From positions 496,001 to 560,000 of the forward strand of contig NZ_CP080767.1 of NCBI RefSeq assembly GCF_019602855.1: a DNA stretch of 64,000 nt. The letters are read 5' to 3'. The notes under the pieces were generated by a model. That model was not told the origin of the DNA and did no database searches. It was given only the letters and a program-made list of their open reading frames with translations. Origin of the DNA: Cupriavidus pinatubonensis (GTDB lineage Bacteria > Pseudomonadota > Gammaproteobacteria > Burkholderiales > Burkholderiaceae). The translations under genes were made by a program, and so were the position numbers. The first letter of the stretch is position 1. Every line of letters starts with the position of its first letter. Positions 54,572 to 64,000 of this stretch are shown here, in pieces.

Positions 54572-54679
54572 ATGGGGACATGGGTCATGGCAATTCTTTC
54601 TCGCAAACCTTATCTGCTCGCCATTGCGGTCATGATCGCCGCAGCAGCCGTTTCGGCTGTGACGAGCCTGCTTGGCTGA
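54572..54679 (+). CDS. Possible small membrane protein (35 aa)
   Basis: Starts ATG 54572 (or ATG 54587, 30 residues). The product is nearly one membrane helix, KPYLLAIAVMIAAAAVSAV, with short ends, after MAILSR. A GGGGA sequence before the second ATG could serve as ribosome-binding site. It stands alone on the plus strand between two minus-strand genes. No family is recognised and it may not be a gene. Confidence 0.3.
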   Translation: MGTWVMAILSRKPYLLAIAVMIAAAAVSAVTSLLG

Positions 54680-54701
54680 TTCGCCAGGCGGTCGCAAATA
54701 C

Positions 54702-54731
54702 GGCATTGCCGGGCAACACCGTGGCAATGCC
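54702..54731. terminator. Hairpin between the small ORF and lnt
   Basis: GGCATTGCC and GGCAATGCC pair over 9 bases around a 12-base loop, 76 bases beyond the lnt stop on the minus strand. No T-run on either side; it could be a Rho-assisted stop for lnt or the small ORF. Confidence 0.4.
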
Positions 54732-54807
54732 CGAGGCGGGTCGCGCCTCGCACTACCCGTGACGGACGCGCCCTGCCACACTTGCCGCCTGTGATCGCAC
54801 AGGCGCT

Positions 54808-56382
54808 TCAGCCCGCGCGCCACGCGCGCCAGGCTACGGCAGCCAGCACGGCTACGAACCAGGCCAGCACCGGCACATTTCCCCAGCGAATATAGGGCGT
54901 CAGCCCCTGCATGCCCTGCACCGATGCCGTCAGCGCATCGACGGTGAACGTCGGAAGGCGCGCCTGTACCTTGCCGTCCGGCGCCACGACTGCGGTCATG
55001 CCGGTATTGGTCGCACGCAGCATCGGGCGGCGCATTTCCAGCGCACGCATGCGTGAAATCTGCAGATGCTGGTCCAGGGCGATGGTGTCGCCGAACCACG
55101 CCAGGTTGGTCAGGTTCGCCATCATGTTGGCCGGCTCGGCCTGGTGCCGCAGGGTCTGGGCGATCTCCTCGCCGAACAGATCCTCGTAGCAGATGTTCGG
55201 CGCCACGCGGATGCCGCGCACAGGCATCGGCGGCTGGTCTAGCCCACCGCGCCGGAAATCGCCGAGCGGCATCTTCATCATGTCGACGAACCAGTGGAAG
55301 CCCAGCGGGATGAATTCGCCGAACGGCACCAGATGATGCTTGTTGTAGCGGTAGAGTTGGCGCGCCTGCGGACCGATCCCGAACACGCTGTTGGTGAAAT
55401 CGACCGCGGAATCGGCGCCCGCCGCACCGAACAGCACGGTGGTGCCCGACTTCTCCATGAAGTCGCGCATGGCGAGCGCGACCTCGACCGGCAGGTCCTG
55501 CAGGATGACCGGGAAAGCGGTTTCCGGCGTCACGACAAGATCGGCCGGCGTTGCCGTGATCATGTCGCGGTAGAGTTCGATCGAACGCTGCACGCCGGCC
55601 TGCTCGAACTTGATGTCCTGCGGCACATTGCCCTGTAGCAGCCTGACTGTGATCGGCTTCCCGGCCGGTGTGGTCCACGCTAGTGGCACCAGGGCCGCCC
55701 CGGCGGCAGGCACCGCCACGGCGAGTATGGCGGCAACCATCCCACGGCCGTGGGTGCGCTGCGCAAACGCGCGCACCGCCACCACCAGCAGTGCCGCCAC
55801 CGTCGCAGCCAGCGCGCCGATGCCGTACACGCCAAAGAGCGGCGCAAAGCCGGCCAGCGGACCGTCGACATGCGCATAGCCGCCCGACAGCCAGGGGAAT
55901 CCCGTGAAGACAACGCCGCGCAGCCATTCCGACAATCCCCAGGCCGCGCCGAAGGCAAGCGGGGACCAGATCGACAGGCGCGGCAGCCGCGTGGCAAGGC
56001 GGTGCCACGCAGCAGCGGCCAGCGCGGGGTGGAGCGACAGGTAGGCGCTGAACAGCACCACGGCGAGCGCGGCCATCCAGGCCGGCATCTCGCCATAGAC
56101 GTGCATGCTGATGTAGAGCCACCAGATACCGGACAGGAACCAGCCCAGGCCGAACGCGTAACCCGTGGCGGCAGCTACCCGCGCGCGCGGCGCGTCGGCG
56201 ACCAGCGCGGCGAGGCCGGCCAGCGAAAGAATCTGCAGCCACCACCAGTCATGCGGGGCAAACGCTTGCGTATGGGCGATGCCGAGCATGCCCGCGAGCA
56301 GCAGGCGCGCCATGGTCGCGCCGGACACGCGTGCGCGTTCGGCGCCGGTTGCGGCGGCCAGGGCAGGAGCCTGGCGCTTCAT
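54808..56382 (-). CDS. lnt: Apolipoprotein N-acyltransferase
   Basis: 524 residues. An N-terminal membrane domain of about six to eight helices (to residue 220 or so) precedes the nitrilase-like periplasmic domain. The triad is visible: glutamate in VTPETAFPV, lysine in the KHHLVPFGEFIP region and cysteine in PNICYEDLFG. It adds the third acyl chain to lipoproteins; several in this window (SYLF, GlpQ-like) are clients. Its ATG overlaps the corC stop by four bases. Last gene of the miaB-phoH-ybeY-corC-lnt run. Confidence 0.95.
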   Translation of the reverse strand: MKRQAPALAAATGAERARVSGATMARLLLAGMLGIAHTQAFAPHDWWWLQILSLAGLAALVADAPRARVAAATGYAFGLGWFLSGIWWLYISMHVYGEMPAWMAALAVVLFSAYLSLHPALAAAAWHRLATRLPRLSIWSPLAFGAAWGLSEWLRGVVFTGFPWLSGGYAHVDGPLAGFAPLFGVYGIGALAATVAALLVVAVRAFAQRTHGRGMVAAILAVAVPAAGAALVPLAWTTPAGKPITVRLLQGNVPQDIKFEQAGVQRSIELYRDMITATPADLVVTPETAFPVILQDLPVEVALAMRDFMEKSGTTVLFGAAGADSAVDFTNSVFGIGPQARQLYRYNKHHLVPFGEFIPLGFHWFVDMMKMPLGDFRRGGLDQPPMPVRGIRVAPNICYEDLFGEEIAQTLRHQAEPANMMANLTNLAWFGDTIALDQHLQISRMRALEMRRPMLRATNTGMTAVVAPDGKVQARLPTFTVDALTASVQGMQGLTPYIRWGNVPVLAWFVAVLAAVAWRAWRAG

Positions 56383-57260
56383 GCGTCGGTCAGGTGGTTC
56401 GTGGACGACTCGCGGTGCACGAGAAGCAGGTGCACCTGGCGCGCATCGGCGCGCAGCACTTCGAAGCTGACCGGCGGCAGCGTAATGATCTCGCCGCGAT
56501 GCGGCACGTGGCCGAGATGGTTGGTCAGCAGCCCGCCCACGGTATCGACGTCGTGGTCCGAGAACGCCGTGCCGAAGGCCTCATTGAACTGCGAGATCTC
56601 GGTGAGGCCATGCACGCGCCAGCCGCCGTCGGGCAGTGGCAGAATGTTGTCCTGGTCTTCGTCGAGATCGAATTCGTCCTCGATGTCGCCGACGATCTGC
56701 TCGAGCACATCTTCGATCGTGACCAGTCCGGCCACGCCGCCGTATTCATCGACGACGATGGCAATGTGGTTGCGGTTGTTGCGGAACTCGCGCAGCAGGA
56801 TGTTCAGGCGCTTCGATTCCGGGATGAACACGGCCGGACGCAGCGTTTCGCGCAGGTCGAACTGCTCGTCCGTGTAGTAGCGCAGCAGGTCCTTGGCCAG
56901 CAGGATGCCGATGATGTTGTCGCGGCTGCCTTCGTACACCGGAAAGCGCGAGTGCGCCGTCAGCTGCATGAAGGGAATGAAGGCCTGCGGCGCGTCCGCG
57001 ATGTTGACCATATCCATCTGCGAGCGCTGCACCATGATGTCGCGCGCGGTCAGTTCGGAGACCTGGAATACGCCTTCGATCATGGAAAGCGAATCGGCGT
57101 CGATCAGGTTGCGCTCGTGCGCATCCTGCAGCACGGCAAGCAGCTCCGCGCGGGATTCGGGCTCAGGGGAAATCAGGTCGGTGAGGCGTTCGAGAAGCGA
57201 TCTGGGGCGATCGGACTGCTTGAAATGGGCAGGCTTCGAACTGGGATAGGGGTCGTTCAT
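56379..57260 (-). CDS. corC: CBS-pair protein CorC (YbeX)
   Basis: 293 residues from the ATG at 57260. Two CBS domains (about 75-195; TARDIMVQRSQMDMV and LNILLREFRNNRNHIAIVVDEYGGVAGLVTIED-type) and a CorC_HlyC domain at the C-terminus (DVDTVGGLLTNHLGHVP). No membrane helices, unlike full CNNM transporters. Reported roles are magnesium/cobalt efflux and ribosome maintenance (YbeX). Overlaps lnt by four bases and follows ybeY after 129 bases. Confidence 0.93.
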   Translation of the reverse strand: MNDPYPSSKPAHFKQSDRPRSLLERLTDLISPEPESRAELLAVLQDAHERNLIDADSLSMIEGVFQVSELTARDIMVQRSQMDMVNIADAPQAFIPFMQLTAHSRFPVYEGSRDNIIGILLAKDLLRYYTDEQFDLRETLRPAVFIPESKRLNILLREFRNNRNHIAIVVDEYGGVAGLVTIEDVLEQIVGDIEDEFDLDEDQDNILPLPDGGWRVHGLTEISQFNEAFGTAFSDHDVDTVGGLLTNHLGHVPHRGEIITLPPVSFEVLRADARQVHLLLVHRESSTNHLTDA

Positions 57261-57389
57261 TTCGCGGCAAGCGCGTGGTGGAGATCGTCTGAAGGATACA
57301 CTAAAAGACCGTTTACTCTCGTGACACAGCCGGCGGGGCGGCCGACTGTGTGCGGGCGGACTCACTTCAGACGTGGACGAGCCCGGTTT

Positions 57390-58157
57390 TCAGTGCGCGA
57401 CCGGTGTGTGGTCGTCGCGGTACGGATCCTCAAAACCAAGGGCCTGCAGCGTCTCGGTCTCGATCGCTTCCATTTCCTCGGCTTCGGCGTCGTCCTCGTG
57501 CTCGTAGCCTTGGGCATGCAGCACGCCATGCACGATCAGATGCGCATAGTGCGCTTCGAGCGGCTTGCGCTGTTCGCGCGCTTCGGTCTCGACCACGGGG
57601 CAGCACAGCACGATGTCGCCGGTCACCGGGTCGTCCTCGCTCTCCGCGTAGGCAAAGGTCAGCACATTGGTCGCGTAGTCCTTGCCGCGATAGCTGCGGT
57701 TCAGCGCGCGGCCTTCTTCCTCGTCGACGAAGCGCACGGTCAGCGCTGCGTCGGCATACAGCGCCGACGTCACCCACGTCTCGATCTGCTTGCGCGATGG
57801 CAGGCCGGCGCGCTTGCCGATGCCGTCGCCTTGCTGGACGTCGAGCTCCAGCGCGGGCGGCGTGGCGGGGGTGCCCGTGGTGGTGACCACCGGTGTCGCG
57901 GTGACGGCCACCGACAGCGCATCATGGTTGTCGGGCCGTACCAGCAGGCCAGCCTGCTGGCGCGTGTCGGTGTGTTCGGCCAGCAAGGCCACCACGCCGT
58001 CGGCCGCCTGCGACAGGTCCACGGTCAGGCTGCGCCCGTCAGGCAACTGCACGCGTACGGCATGCGCGGCGCTCTTGCGCGCGCGGCCGTCACCATCGAA
58101 CAGGGTCAGGCTGACGGCGGATGATTTTGCGGAAGACTTCGATTTGCTGTTTTTCAA
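57390..58157 (-). CDS. ybeY: Endoribonuclease YbeY with an N-terminal extension
   Basis: 255 residues; E. coli YbeY is about 155. The zinc motif is [11 protein letters not shown] (H210, H214, H220). The core begins near residue 103 ([27 protein letters not shown]). The first 100 residues are serine/lysine-rich, then [27 protein letters not shown] and a Thr/Pro linker. No better in-frame ATG exists near residue 100, so the extension appears real. YbeY matures the 3' end of 16S rRNA and guards ribosome quality. The start abuts the phoH stop. Confidence 0.92.
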   Translation of the reverse strand: MKNSKSKSSAKSSAVSLTLFDGDGRARKSAAHAVRVQLPDGRSLTVDLSQAADGVVALLAEHTDTRQQAGLLVRPDNHDALSVAVTATPVVTTTGTPATPPALELDVQQGDGIGKRAGLPSRKQIETWVTSALYADAALTVRFVDEEEGRALNRSYRGKDYATNVLTFAYAESEDDPVTGDIVLCCPVVETEAREQRKPLEAHYAHLIVHGVLHAQGYEHEDDAEAEEMEAIETETLQALGFEDPYRDDHTPVAH

Positions 58158-59183
58158 TTACGCGTCCTTGTGCTGGGCGTGGTATTCGTCATAGGCGTCG
58201 ACGATGCGGGCCACTAGCGGGTGGCGCACGACGTCGATGCTGGAGAAGCGCGTGAACGCGACGCCGCGCACATCGCGCAGCACGTGCTGGGCCTCGACCA
58301 GGCCGCTCTTCTGTCCGCGCGGCAGGTCGATCTGCGTGGTGTCGCCGGTGATCACCGCCTTGGAGCCGAAGCCGATGCGCGTGAGGAACATCTTCATCTG
58401 CTCGGGCGTGGTGTTCTGCGCCTCGTCCAGGATGATGAATGCATGGTTCAGCGTGCGGCCGCGCATGTAGGCGAGCGGCGCGATCTCGATCATCTGGCGC
58501 TCGAACATCTTCTGCGTGCGGTCGAAGCCAAGCAGGTCATACAGTGCGTCGTAGAGCGGACGCAGGTACGGGTCGACCTTCTGCGCAAGGTCGCCAGGCA
58601 GGAAGCCCAGGCGCTCGCCCGCTTCCACGGCGGGGCGCGTCAGCACGATGCGCTTGACGGAGTCGCGCTCGAGCGCGTCCACCGCGCAGGCGACGGCCAG
58701 ATAGGTCTTGCCGGTACCCGCCGGGCCGACGCCGAGCGTCAGGTCGTGCGCCAGGATATGCCGCAGGTACTCGCGCTGCATGGCGGTGCGGCCCTGCAGG
58801 CCCGCGCGCCGCGTGTGCAGCACCGGGGACTCGTCCTCGAACTCGGGCGCGCCGCTCTCGTCATCGGCCTGCGGCACGTAGCTGCCGTGCGCGGAGATCT
58901 GGCGCGTCTCGACCAGGCCGAGCTGCACGTCGTCGACCGTCAGCGCCGTGCGCGCCTGGTTATAGAAACGCTCCAGCGCGATTGCTGCGTCCTGCGCGTT
59001 GGCGCCGCGTATCGTCATGCGGTGGCCGCGGCGCTGGATGGTCACGTCGAGCGCCTGCTCGATCTGGCGCAGGTTTTCGTCGAGCGGACCGCACAGGTTC
59101 TGCAGCCGCGTGTTGTCGTCGCGCGGGGCAACGAATTCGGCGGTGGCGATCTTCATCTTGGCGCGTGGGATGCCTTCGCTCAT
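58158..59183 (-). CDS. phoH: PhoH family ATPase (YbeZ)
   Basis: 341 residues. An N-terminal KH-like part ([19 protein letters not shown]) and the PhoH ATPase with Walker A GPAGTGKT (153-160) and Walker [13 protein letters not shown]. YbeZ works with YbeY on rRNA. Its start overlaps the miaB stop by four bases, and its stop touches the ybeY start. Confidence 0.95.
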
Positions 59184-60532
59184 TGCCGCACCACGATCTC
59201 GCCGCGCAGCGAATGCGGGAACGCCTGAGTGATCGACACATCGACCATCTGGCCGATCATGCGGTCGCGCTGGGCCTGCGGCACGCCCGGCAGCGCGAAG
59301 TTGACCACGCGGTTGTTCTCGGTGCGGCCGTGCAGTTCGGTCGGGTCCTTGCGCGACGGGCCTTCGACGAGGATGCGCTGCACCGAGCCGACCATATTGC
59401 GGCTGATGCGCTGCACGTTCTCTTCGATGGTGGCCTGCAGATGCTGCAGGCGGCGCAGCTTCACTTCATGCGGCGTGTCGTCGTGCAGGTTGGCCGCCGG
59501 CGTGCCGGGACGCGGGCTGAAGATGAACGAGAACGAGGTGTCGTAGCCGACTTCCTCGATCAGCGCCATCAGCTTGTCGAAATCCGCATCGGTCTCGCCG
59601 GGGAAGCCGACGATGAAGTCCGACGACATCGACATGTCGGGACGCAGCATGCGCAGCCGGCGGATGATGCTCTTGTATTCGAGCACGCTGTAGCCACGCT
59701 TCATCGCCATCAGCACGCGGTCAGACGCGTGCTGCACCGGCAGGTGCAGGTGGTTGACGAGCTTGTCGCAGCGGCCGTACAGCTCGACCAGGCGGCTCGT
59801 GAATTCCTTCGGGTGGCTCGTGGTGTAGCGGATGCGCTCGATGCCGGGGATCTCTGCCACGTACTCGATCAGCAGCGCGAAGTCGGCGATCTCGCTGGTG
59901 CCGCCCATGGCGCCGCGATACGCGTTGACGTTCTGGCCCAGCAGCGTGACTTCACGCACACCCTGTTCCGCGAGTCCGGCCACTTCGGCCAGCACGTCTT
60001 CGAACGGACGCGAGACTTCTTCGCCGCGCGTGTAGGGCACCACACAGTAGCTGCAGTACTTCGAGCAGCCTTCCATGATCGAGACAAAGGCGCTCGGGCC
60101 TTCCACGCGTGCCGGCGGCAGGTGGTCGAACTTCTCGATCTCGGGGAACGAGATATCGACCTGCGACTGGCCGGTGCGCTGGCGGCGCGCGATCAGGTCG
60201 GGCAGGCGGTGCAGGGTTTGCGGACCGAACACGACATCGACATACGGCGCGCGCGAGACGATGCTCGCGCCTTCCTGGCTTGCCACGCAGCCGCCCACGC
60301 CGATCACGAGATCGGGCTTCACGGCCTTGAGCGCCTTCATGCGGCCCAGTTCGGAGAACACCTTTTCCTGCGCTTTCTCGCGCACCGAGCAGGTGTTGAA
60401 CAGGATCACGTCGGCGTCTTCGACGTTGTCGGTGGGTTCCAGCCCCTGGCTGGCGTTCAGGACGTCGACCATCTTGTCCGAGTCATACTCGTTCATCTGA
60501 CAGCCGTACGTCTTCACAAATACTTTCTTCAT
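59180..60532 (-). CDS. miaB: tRNA-2-methylthio-N6-dimethylallyladenosine synthase MiaB
   Basis: 450 residues. The auxiliary cluster cysteines are C11, C48 and C82; the radical-SAM CxxxCxxC is [10 protein letters not shown] (C156, C160, C163). The TRAM domain is the C-terminal part ([21 protein letters not shown]). It methylthiolates i6A37 in tRNAs that read UNN codons. First gene of the run down to lnt. Confidence 0.97.
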
Positions 60533-60616
60533 GGTGCCGGTCTCAGTGGTTCACCTGGGGGCATCAGGGTGTTGCAACAACACGGATGGCGCGAACGCCT
60601 CCGTACTTCCCGGGGA

Positions 60617-60997
60617 TCAGGACTTGGCCTTCAGTGCCTTCTGTTCCTGCTCGCTGAGCACCCATGCGGTCAGCAACTGGCCGTACAGGTCGAGCTTGTA
60701 CCGCACCGGCAGCTTCTGGCCCGCGATGGCGGCGAGGTTCTGCAATTGGTTGTCGGTGCCGAACACGCGCAGGCCCGGTGCCACGCCGATGGTCTTGCCG
60801 TCGAGCGTGACCGTCTGCGGCGATCCGGCGGTCGGTGCGGCGACAACCAGCTTCGCCTGCGGTGCATCGACCGGGATGACCCGTATCGGCTGCGCCATGG
60901 CGCCGGTGGCTCCGAGCCACAGCGCCGCGCCGAGCGACAGCAGCGGCTTGATGAAACGCAATGAAGCACTCTGACGCAGGGAACGGCCGGCGGGCAT
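60617..60997 (-). CDS. Exported protein of unknown function
   Basis: 126 residues from the ATG at 60997 (MPAGRSLRQSASLRFIKPLL); signal peptide LLSLGAALWLGATGAMAQ, so the mature part is about 90 residues and periplasmic. Two beta-hairpin-like stretches are visible, GSPQTVTLDGKTIGVAPGLRVF and GQKLPVRYKLDLYGQLLTAWVLS, and the end EQKALKAKS is charged. The pattern recalls small secreted proteins annotated near ClC genes in Burkholderiales, but I do not recognise a family. It lies 84 bases before miaB on the same strand. Confidence 0.72.
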   Translation of the reverse strand: MPAGRSLRQSASLRFIKPLLSLGAALWLGATGAMAQPIRVIPVDAPQAKLVVAAPTAGSPQTVTLDGKTIGVAPGLRVFGTDNQLQNLAAIAGQKLPVRYKLDLYGQLLTAWVLSEQEQKALKAKS

Positions 60998-61112
60998 ATG
61001 GGCTCCGGAAAAGCGCAGATCAGGTTGAAAAGGAGGCTGAAGGGTAACCGGGTATTTTACCCGTTCGATGGCACCGTGTCCGGCATCGCTCAAGGCACGG
61101 GTGCCCCGTCGC

Positions 61113-62804
61113 CTAGAACAGACAGGATGCTTCCTGCAGCACACGCTGCTTGGAAACGGTGCCCATCAGTTCGCGGCTGGCGCCATCGCGCACGAGCGGA
61201 ATGCGGTTGATGCCATGGGCGGCGAAGACCTCCAGGGCGTCGCGCAGCCGCGACTCAGGCGTCAGCGCCGGGAAGTCGCGTTCGGCTAGCGCGAGCACGC
61301 CGGCGGCCGAGTCTTCGCGCTGCGCGCGTTGCAGCGCGTGGATTGACAGCGCCCCGAGCAGGCGCCCGTCGGGCTCGACCAGGTACAGGTAGCGTGTGCC
61401 GGTCTCCGCAAACTTGTCGGCGGCAGCGGCGAGCGAGGCATCCGGCGCGAGCGTGGTATCGGTCGGGTCGCACAGGCCGGCCAGCGTCATTGCCCGCGCA
61501 TGTTCTTCCGCGGCCGACGCCTGCGCGCGGTCGGCGATCACGCTGTAGAGCGAGAGCGTCTGGCAGCGCGACGCCGTGTAATACGCCGCCACCGCGCCGA
61601 TCATGGTGGGCAACAGCAGAGCCGGCGCCAGCGTCATTTCGAACACCATCAGCACCGACATCAGCGGCGCCTGGCTGGTCGCGGCAAGGAACGCGCTCAT
61701 GCCGACCAGCGGCAGGACCGGCGAGGCCGGCGCGCCGGGCACGAACGCCTGCATTGCGAGCGCCAGCAACTGGCCCAGCGCGGCGCCGACGAACAGCGAA
61801 GGCGTGAACACACCGCCGACGGCGCCCGAGCCCATGCTGATGACCGTCGCCGCGAGCTTGGCCAGCAGCACCAGGCCGACCGACACTGTCAGCGGCTGTT
61901 CCTGCAGGATGGTCTGGATCGTGGAAAAGCCGTTGCCGACCACTTCGGGCACGGCCATGGCCAGTACGCCGACCAGTGCGCCGCCGAGCGCGAGCCGCGC
62001 GACCGGGCCGCCGGGCACCTGCGCAAAGCGCCCGCGCGCGATGCTGGCGGCGCGCAGGAACAATGCCCCGACGATGCCGGCGGCCACCCCCAGCGCCGCC
62101 GCGGCCAGCATCAATTGCGGACGCACGTCGGCTGCGATGTGCAGGCCGGGATACAGCGGCTGCAGGCCGCCATGCCACTGGCTGACCATGGCGCCCGCCA
62201 CCGAGGCCAGGAACAGCGGCATCAGGCGCTGCACGGCCAGTGCTCCGAACACCACTTCGGCGACGAACACGGCCGCGGACAGCGGCGTGTGGTAGACCGT
62301 GGCCAGGCCAGCGGCAGCGCCACACGCAGTCAGCATGCGCCGCATGTTCGAAGCGCCGTGGGGCTGTCCGATGCGCGTGGATGGAAACAGCGCGCCGCAC
62401 AACGCAGCGAGCTGGATCATGGCGCCTTCCTTGCCGACCGAAGCCCCGCTGACGATGGAGCAAAACGACGATAGCGACCGCAGCAGCGTAACGCGCACGG
62501 GCAGGCGGCCCGTGCCGTTGGCTACGGCCTCCATGTAGTCGGTCGCGCCGCCGCTGCCAGCGAGCCGGTTAGCGGCTTGTAGCAGCAGCCCGGCCACCGC
62601 GCCTCCGACCGCCGGCACCACGATGCGCCATGCCAGCGCCAGCGCCGCAAAGATCGCGACGATATCCGCGTTGCTGGAAAAGATGACGATGCCGGCCCCC
62701 TCCAGCGCTTCCTTGAAGAGGGTGGTCGCAATCGCAGCAAGAATGCCGACCGGAATCGCCGCAAACAGCGTGACTTCCTGGTCTTCGAGAAATCGGAACC
62801 GCAT
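61113..62804 (-). CDS. ClC-type chloride channel/antiporter with CBS domains
   Basis: 563 residues from the ATG at 62804 ([14 protein letters not shown]); a start at 62918 would add 38 poor residues. About 10-12 helices: GKEGA replaces the classical GREGP, and [18 protein letters not shown] carries the second chloride-site motif. The first anion motif (GSGIP in E. coli) appears only as GSGGATDY. The C-terminal end (from about 410) is a pair of CBS domains ([15 protein letters not shown] and [19 protein letters not shown]). The missing gating glutamate position (GKEGA keeps Glu) suggests transport is retained. Ion and direction are unknown. Confidence 0.87.
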   Translation of the reverse strand: MRFRFLEDQEVTLFAAIPVGILAAIATTLFKEALEGAGIVIFSSNADIVAIFAALALAWRIVVPAVGGAVAGLLLQAANRLAGSGGATDYMEAVANGTGRLPVRVTLLRSLSSFCSIVSGASVGKEGAMIQLAALCGALFPSTRIGQPHGASNMRRMLTACGAAAGLATVYHTPLSAAVFVAEVVFGALAVQRLMPLFLASVAGAMVSQWHGGLQPLYPGLHIAADVRPQLMLAAAALGVAAGIVGALFLRAASIARGRFAQVPGGPVARLALGGALVGVLAMAVPEVVGNGFSTIQTILQEQPLTVSVGLVLLAKLAATVISMGSGAVGGVFTPSLFVGAALGQLLALAMQAFVPGAPASPVLPLVGMSAFLAATSQAPLMSVLMVFEMTLAPALLLPTMIGAVAAYYTASRCQTLSLYSVIADRAQASAAEEHARAMTLAGLCDPTDTTLAPDASLAAAADKFAETGTRYLYLVEPDGRLLGALSIHALQRAQREDSAAGVLALAERDFPALTPESRLRDALEVFAAHGINRIPLVRDGASRELMGTVSKQRVLQEASCLF

Positions 62805-63099
62805 GGGTGCTGGCGCCGGCCGCGCGGCGGCGCGGCTTTCAGCGTTCGGGGGCAGATGGTGGCCGCATGATAGCGCAGGGCCACACTCCCGCAACGTAGC
62901 GTGTGTAGCAACCGGCATGCATCACCATGTGATCAATAGGTTTGCGCTTGGCTGTTACACTACCGACCTTTGTTTCGTCAGCGGACGCCTCGCGCCGCTA
63001 TGCCGGTCCCCCGACTGGTTTTGTGTCAGATCACCCAGGCTGCCTGCAGGCTGGCGCGCCCAGCGCCCAGCGCGCAACGGACGGCCGAAGCATTCATTC

Positions 63100-64000
63100 A
63101 TGTCTTTCTCCGAACTCGGCTTGTCCGACAAGCTTGTGCGGGCCGTGGCCGAACAGGGCTACACCACCCCCACCCCCATCCAGGCCCAGGCAATTCCCGC
63201 CATCCTCAAAGGTGGCGACCTGCTTGCCGGCGCGCAGACCGGTACCGGCAAGACGGCAGGCTTTACGCTGCCGATGCTGCAGCTGCTGTCCGAATCGGCG
63301 CCACAGCGCCAGGGCAAGCCGGCGGTGCGCGCACTGGTGCTGACGCCGACGCGTGAACTGGCCGCGCAGGTGGAAGAAAGCGTGCGCAACTACGGCAAGT
63401 ACGTGCGGTTGCGCTCGATGGTCATGTTCGGCGGCGTGGGCATCAACCCGCAGATCGAACAGCTGCGCCGTGGCGTGGAAATCGTCGTGGCAACGCCGGG
63501 CCGCCTGCTGGATCACGTGTCCCAGCGCACGATCGACCTTTCCAGCGTGGAACTGCTGGTACTCGATGAAGCCGACCGCATGCTCGACATGGGCTTCATC
63601 CACGACATCCGCAAGATCCTCAACGTCCTGCCGCCCAAGCGTCAGAACCTGCTGTTCTCGGCAACGTTCTCGGACGATATCCGCGCGCTGGCGGACCGCC
63701 TGCTGAACAACCCGGCATCGATCGAGGTCGCGCGCCGCAACACCACGGCCGAAACCGTGGCGCAGCGCGTCTACCCGGTGGACCGCGAACGCAAGCGCGA
63801 ATTGCTCGCCCACCTGGTGCGCGAGCATGATTGGCACCAGGTGCTGGTCTTCACGCGGACCAAGCACGGCGCCAACCGGCTCGCCGAGCAGTTGACCAAG
63901 GACGGCCTGTCCGCGCTGGCGATCCACGGCAACAAGAGCCAGTCGGCGCGCACGCGCGCGCTGTCCGAGTTCAAGGCCGGCACGCTGCGGCTGCTGGTGG
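63100..64000 (+). CDS. rhlE: DEAD-box RNA helicase (RhlE type), 3' truncated by the window
   Basis: First 300 residues. [21 protein letters not shown] is the usual RhlE opening. The Q-motif region [11 protein letters not shown], Walker [41 protein letters not shown] and the second-domain start [21 protein letters not shown] are all intact. RhlE unwinds short RNA duplexes and acts in ribosome assembly and cold response. The C-terminus is outside the window. It is divergent from the ClC gene across 295 bases with no feature I can name. Confidence 0.95.
   Translation, partial: MSFSELGLSDKLVRAVAEQGYTTPTPIQAQAIPAILKGGDLLAGAQTGTGKTAGFTLPMLQLLSESAPQRQGKPAVRALVLTPTRELAAQVEESVRNYGKYVRLRSMVMFGGVGINPQIEQLRRGVEIVVATPGRLLDHVSQRTIDLSSVELLVLDEADRMLDMGFIHDIRKILNVLPPKRQNLLFSATFSDDIRALADRLLNNPASIEVARRNTTAETVAQRVYPVDRERKRELLAHLVREHDWHQVLVFTRTKHGANRLAEQLTKDGLSALAIHGNKSQSARTRALSEFKAGTLRLLV

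Larger units (their letters stand above)
54267..54807. other. 541-base gap between glyQ and lnt
   Basis: Holds a candidate minus-strand promoter for glyQ (54486-54513), a possible 35-residue membrane peptide gene on the plus strand (54572-54679) and a hairpin (54702-54731). The rest shows no gene. The AT content around 54480-54620 is higher than in neighbouring genes. Confidence 0.55.

Noticed and set aside
56331-58124. 597-residue open frame opposite corC and ybeY
   Set aside because: Antisense shadow of corC and ybeY with no domain.
58982-60964. 660-residue open frame opposite phoH and miaB
   Set aside because: Antisense shadow; miaB and phoH have intact motifs on the other strand.
1-64000. 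CRISPR array, prophage, insertion sequence, integrase or toxin-antitoxin pair
   Set aside because: No spaced direct repeats, transposase-like or integrase-like products, or paired small antitoxin/toxin genes were seen on either strand.

Overview
The window is chromosomal DNA of a high-GC betaproteobacterium of the order Burkholderiales. Gene content, order and protein sequences fit Cupriavidus or a close Ralstonia relative best. That assignment is my inference from lptD-surA-pdxA-rsmA, dusB-fis-purH-ruvC-ruvAB, erpA/anmK/M23/tyrS, gltIJKL and a complete rnpB; I could not run a search. Coding density is high, and I see no prophage, insertion sequence, CRISPR array, tRNA or rRNA gene.

Layout. 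1-8.3 kb: tail of an Atm1-type ABC exporter, an Lrp regulator, a thiol-dioxygenase-like cupin, a HypT-like LysR regulator, catabolic gdhA, the gltIJKL glutamate/aspartate importer and a YafJ-type class II amidotransferase. 8.4-12.7 kb: ttuC-ttuD (tartrate/glycerate metabolism), pyrC and a DUF3025 gene. 12.7-16.3 kb: RNase P RNA, an OsmC protein, a probable Betaproteobacteria toxic small RNA carrying a copy of the 16S anti-Shine-Dalgarno tail, rplM-rpsI, a bactofilin and erpA. 16.3-26.3 kb: a divergent PhyH/LysR pair with a striking operator, anmK, an M23 peptidase, tyrS-dtd, a PEBP protein, a histidine phosphatase, a queuosine-precursor transporter and two exported proteins. 26.4-33.3 kb (all minus): dusB-fis-purH-ruvC-glpQ-like-ruvA-ruvB. 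33.5-39.6 kb (minus): a UbiH-type hydroxylase, a small conserved unknown and pepP, then amgK-azlC-azlD-murU. 39.8-46.7 kb (plus): lptD-surA-pdxA-rsmA-trpS. 46.8-54.3 kb (minus): glyQ-unknown-glyS-gmhB-plsC-metallopeptidase-gloA-EamA. 54.8-60.5 kb (minus): miaB-phoH-ybeY-corC-lnt, in the enterobacterial order. The window ends with an exported unknown, a ClC channel with CBS domains and the 5' part of an RhlE-type helicase.

How the genes connect. AnmK, AmgK and MurU belong to the anhydro-MurNAc recycling route known from Pseudomonas, in which a phosphatase (MupP, not seen here) links AnmK to AmgK/MurU. GltIJKL and GdhA together import and oxidise glutamate. LptD, SurA, Lnt, GmhB and PlsC all serve the outer envelope. 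RuvABC, PurH, Fis and DusB form a housekeeping run.

The most notable non-coding features are the anti-SD sRNA (about 13862-14021), an evenly spaced triple half-site operator (17198-17237), a hairpin plus T-run between gltI and gltJ (5167-5198), a 17-bp palindrome upstream of the HypT-like regulator (1464-1480) and a repeat-encoded Asn/Asp tail on DusB. No clearly undescribed multi-gene system was found; this is largely core genome.
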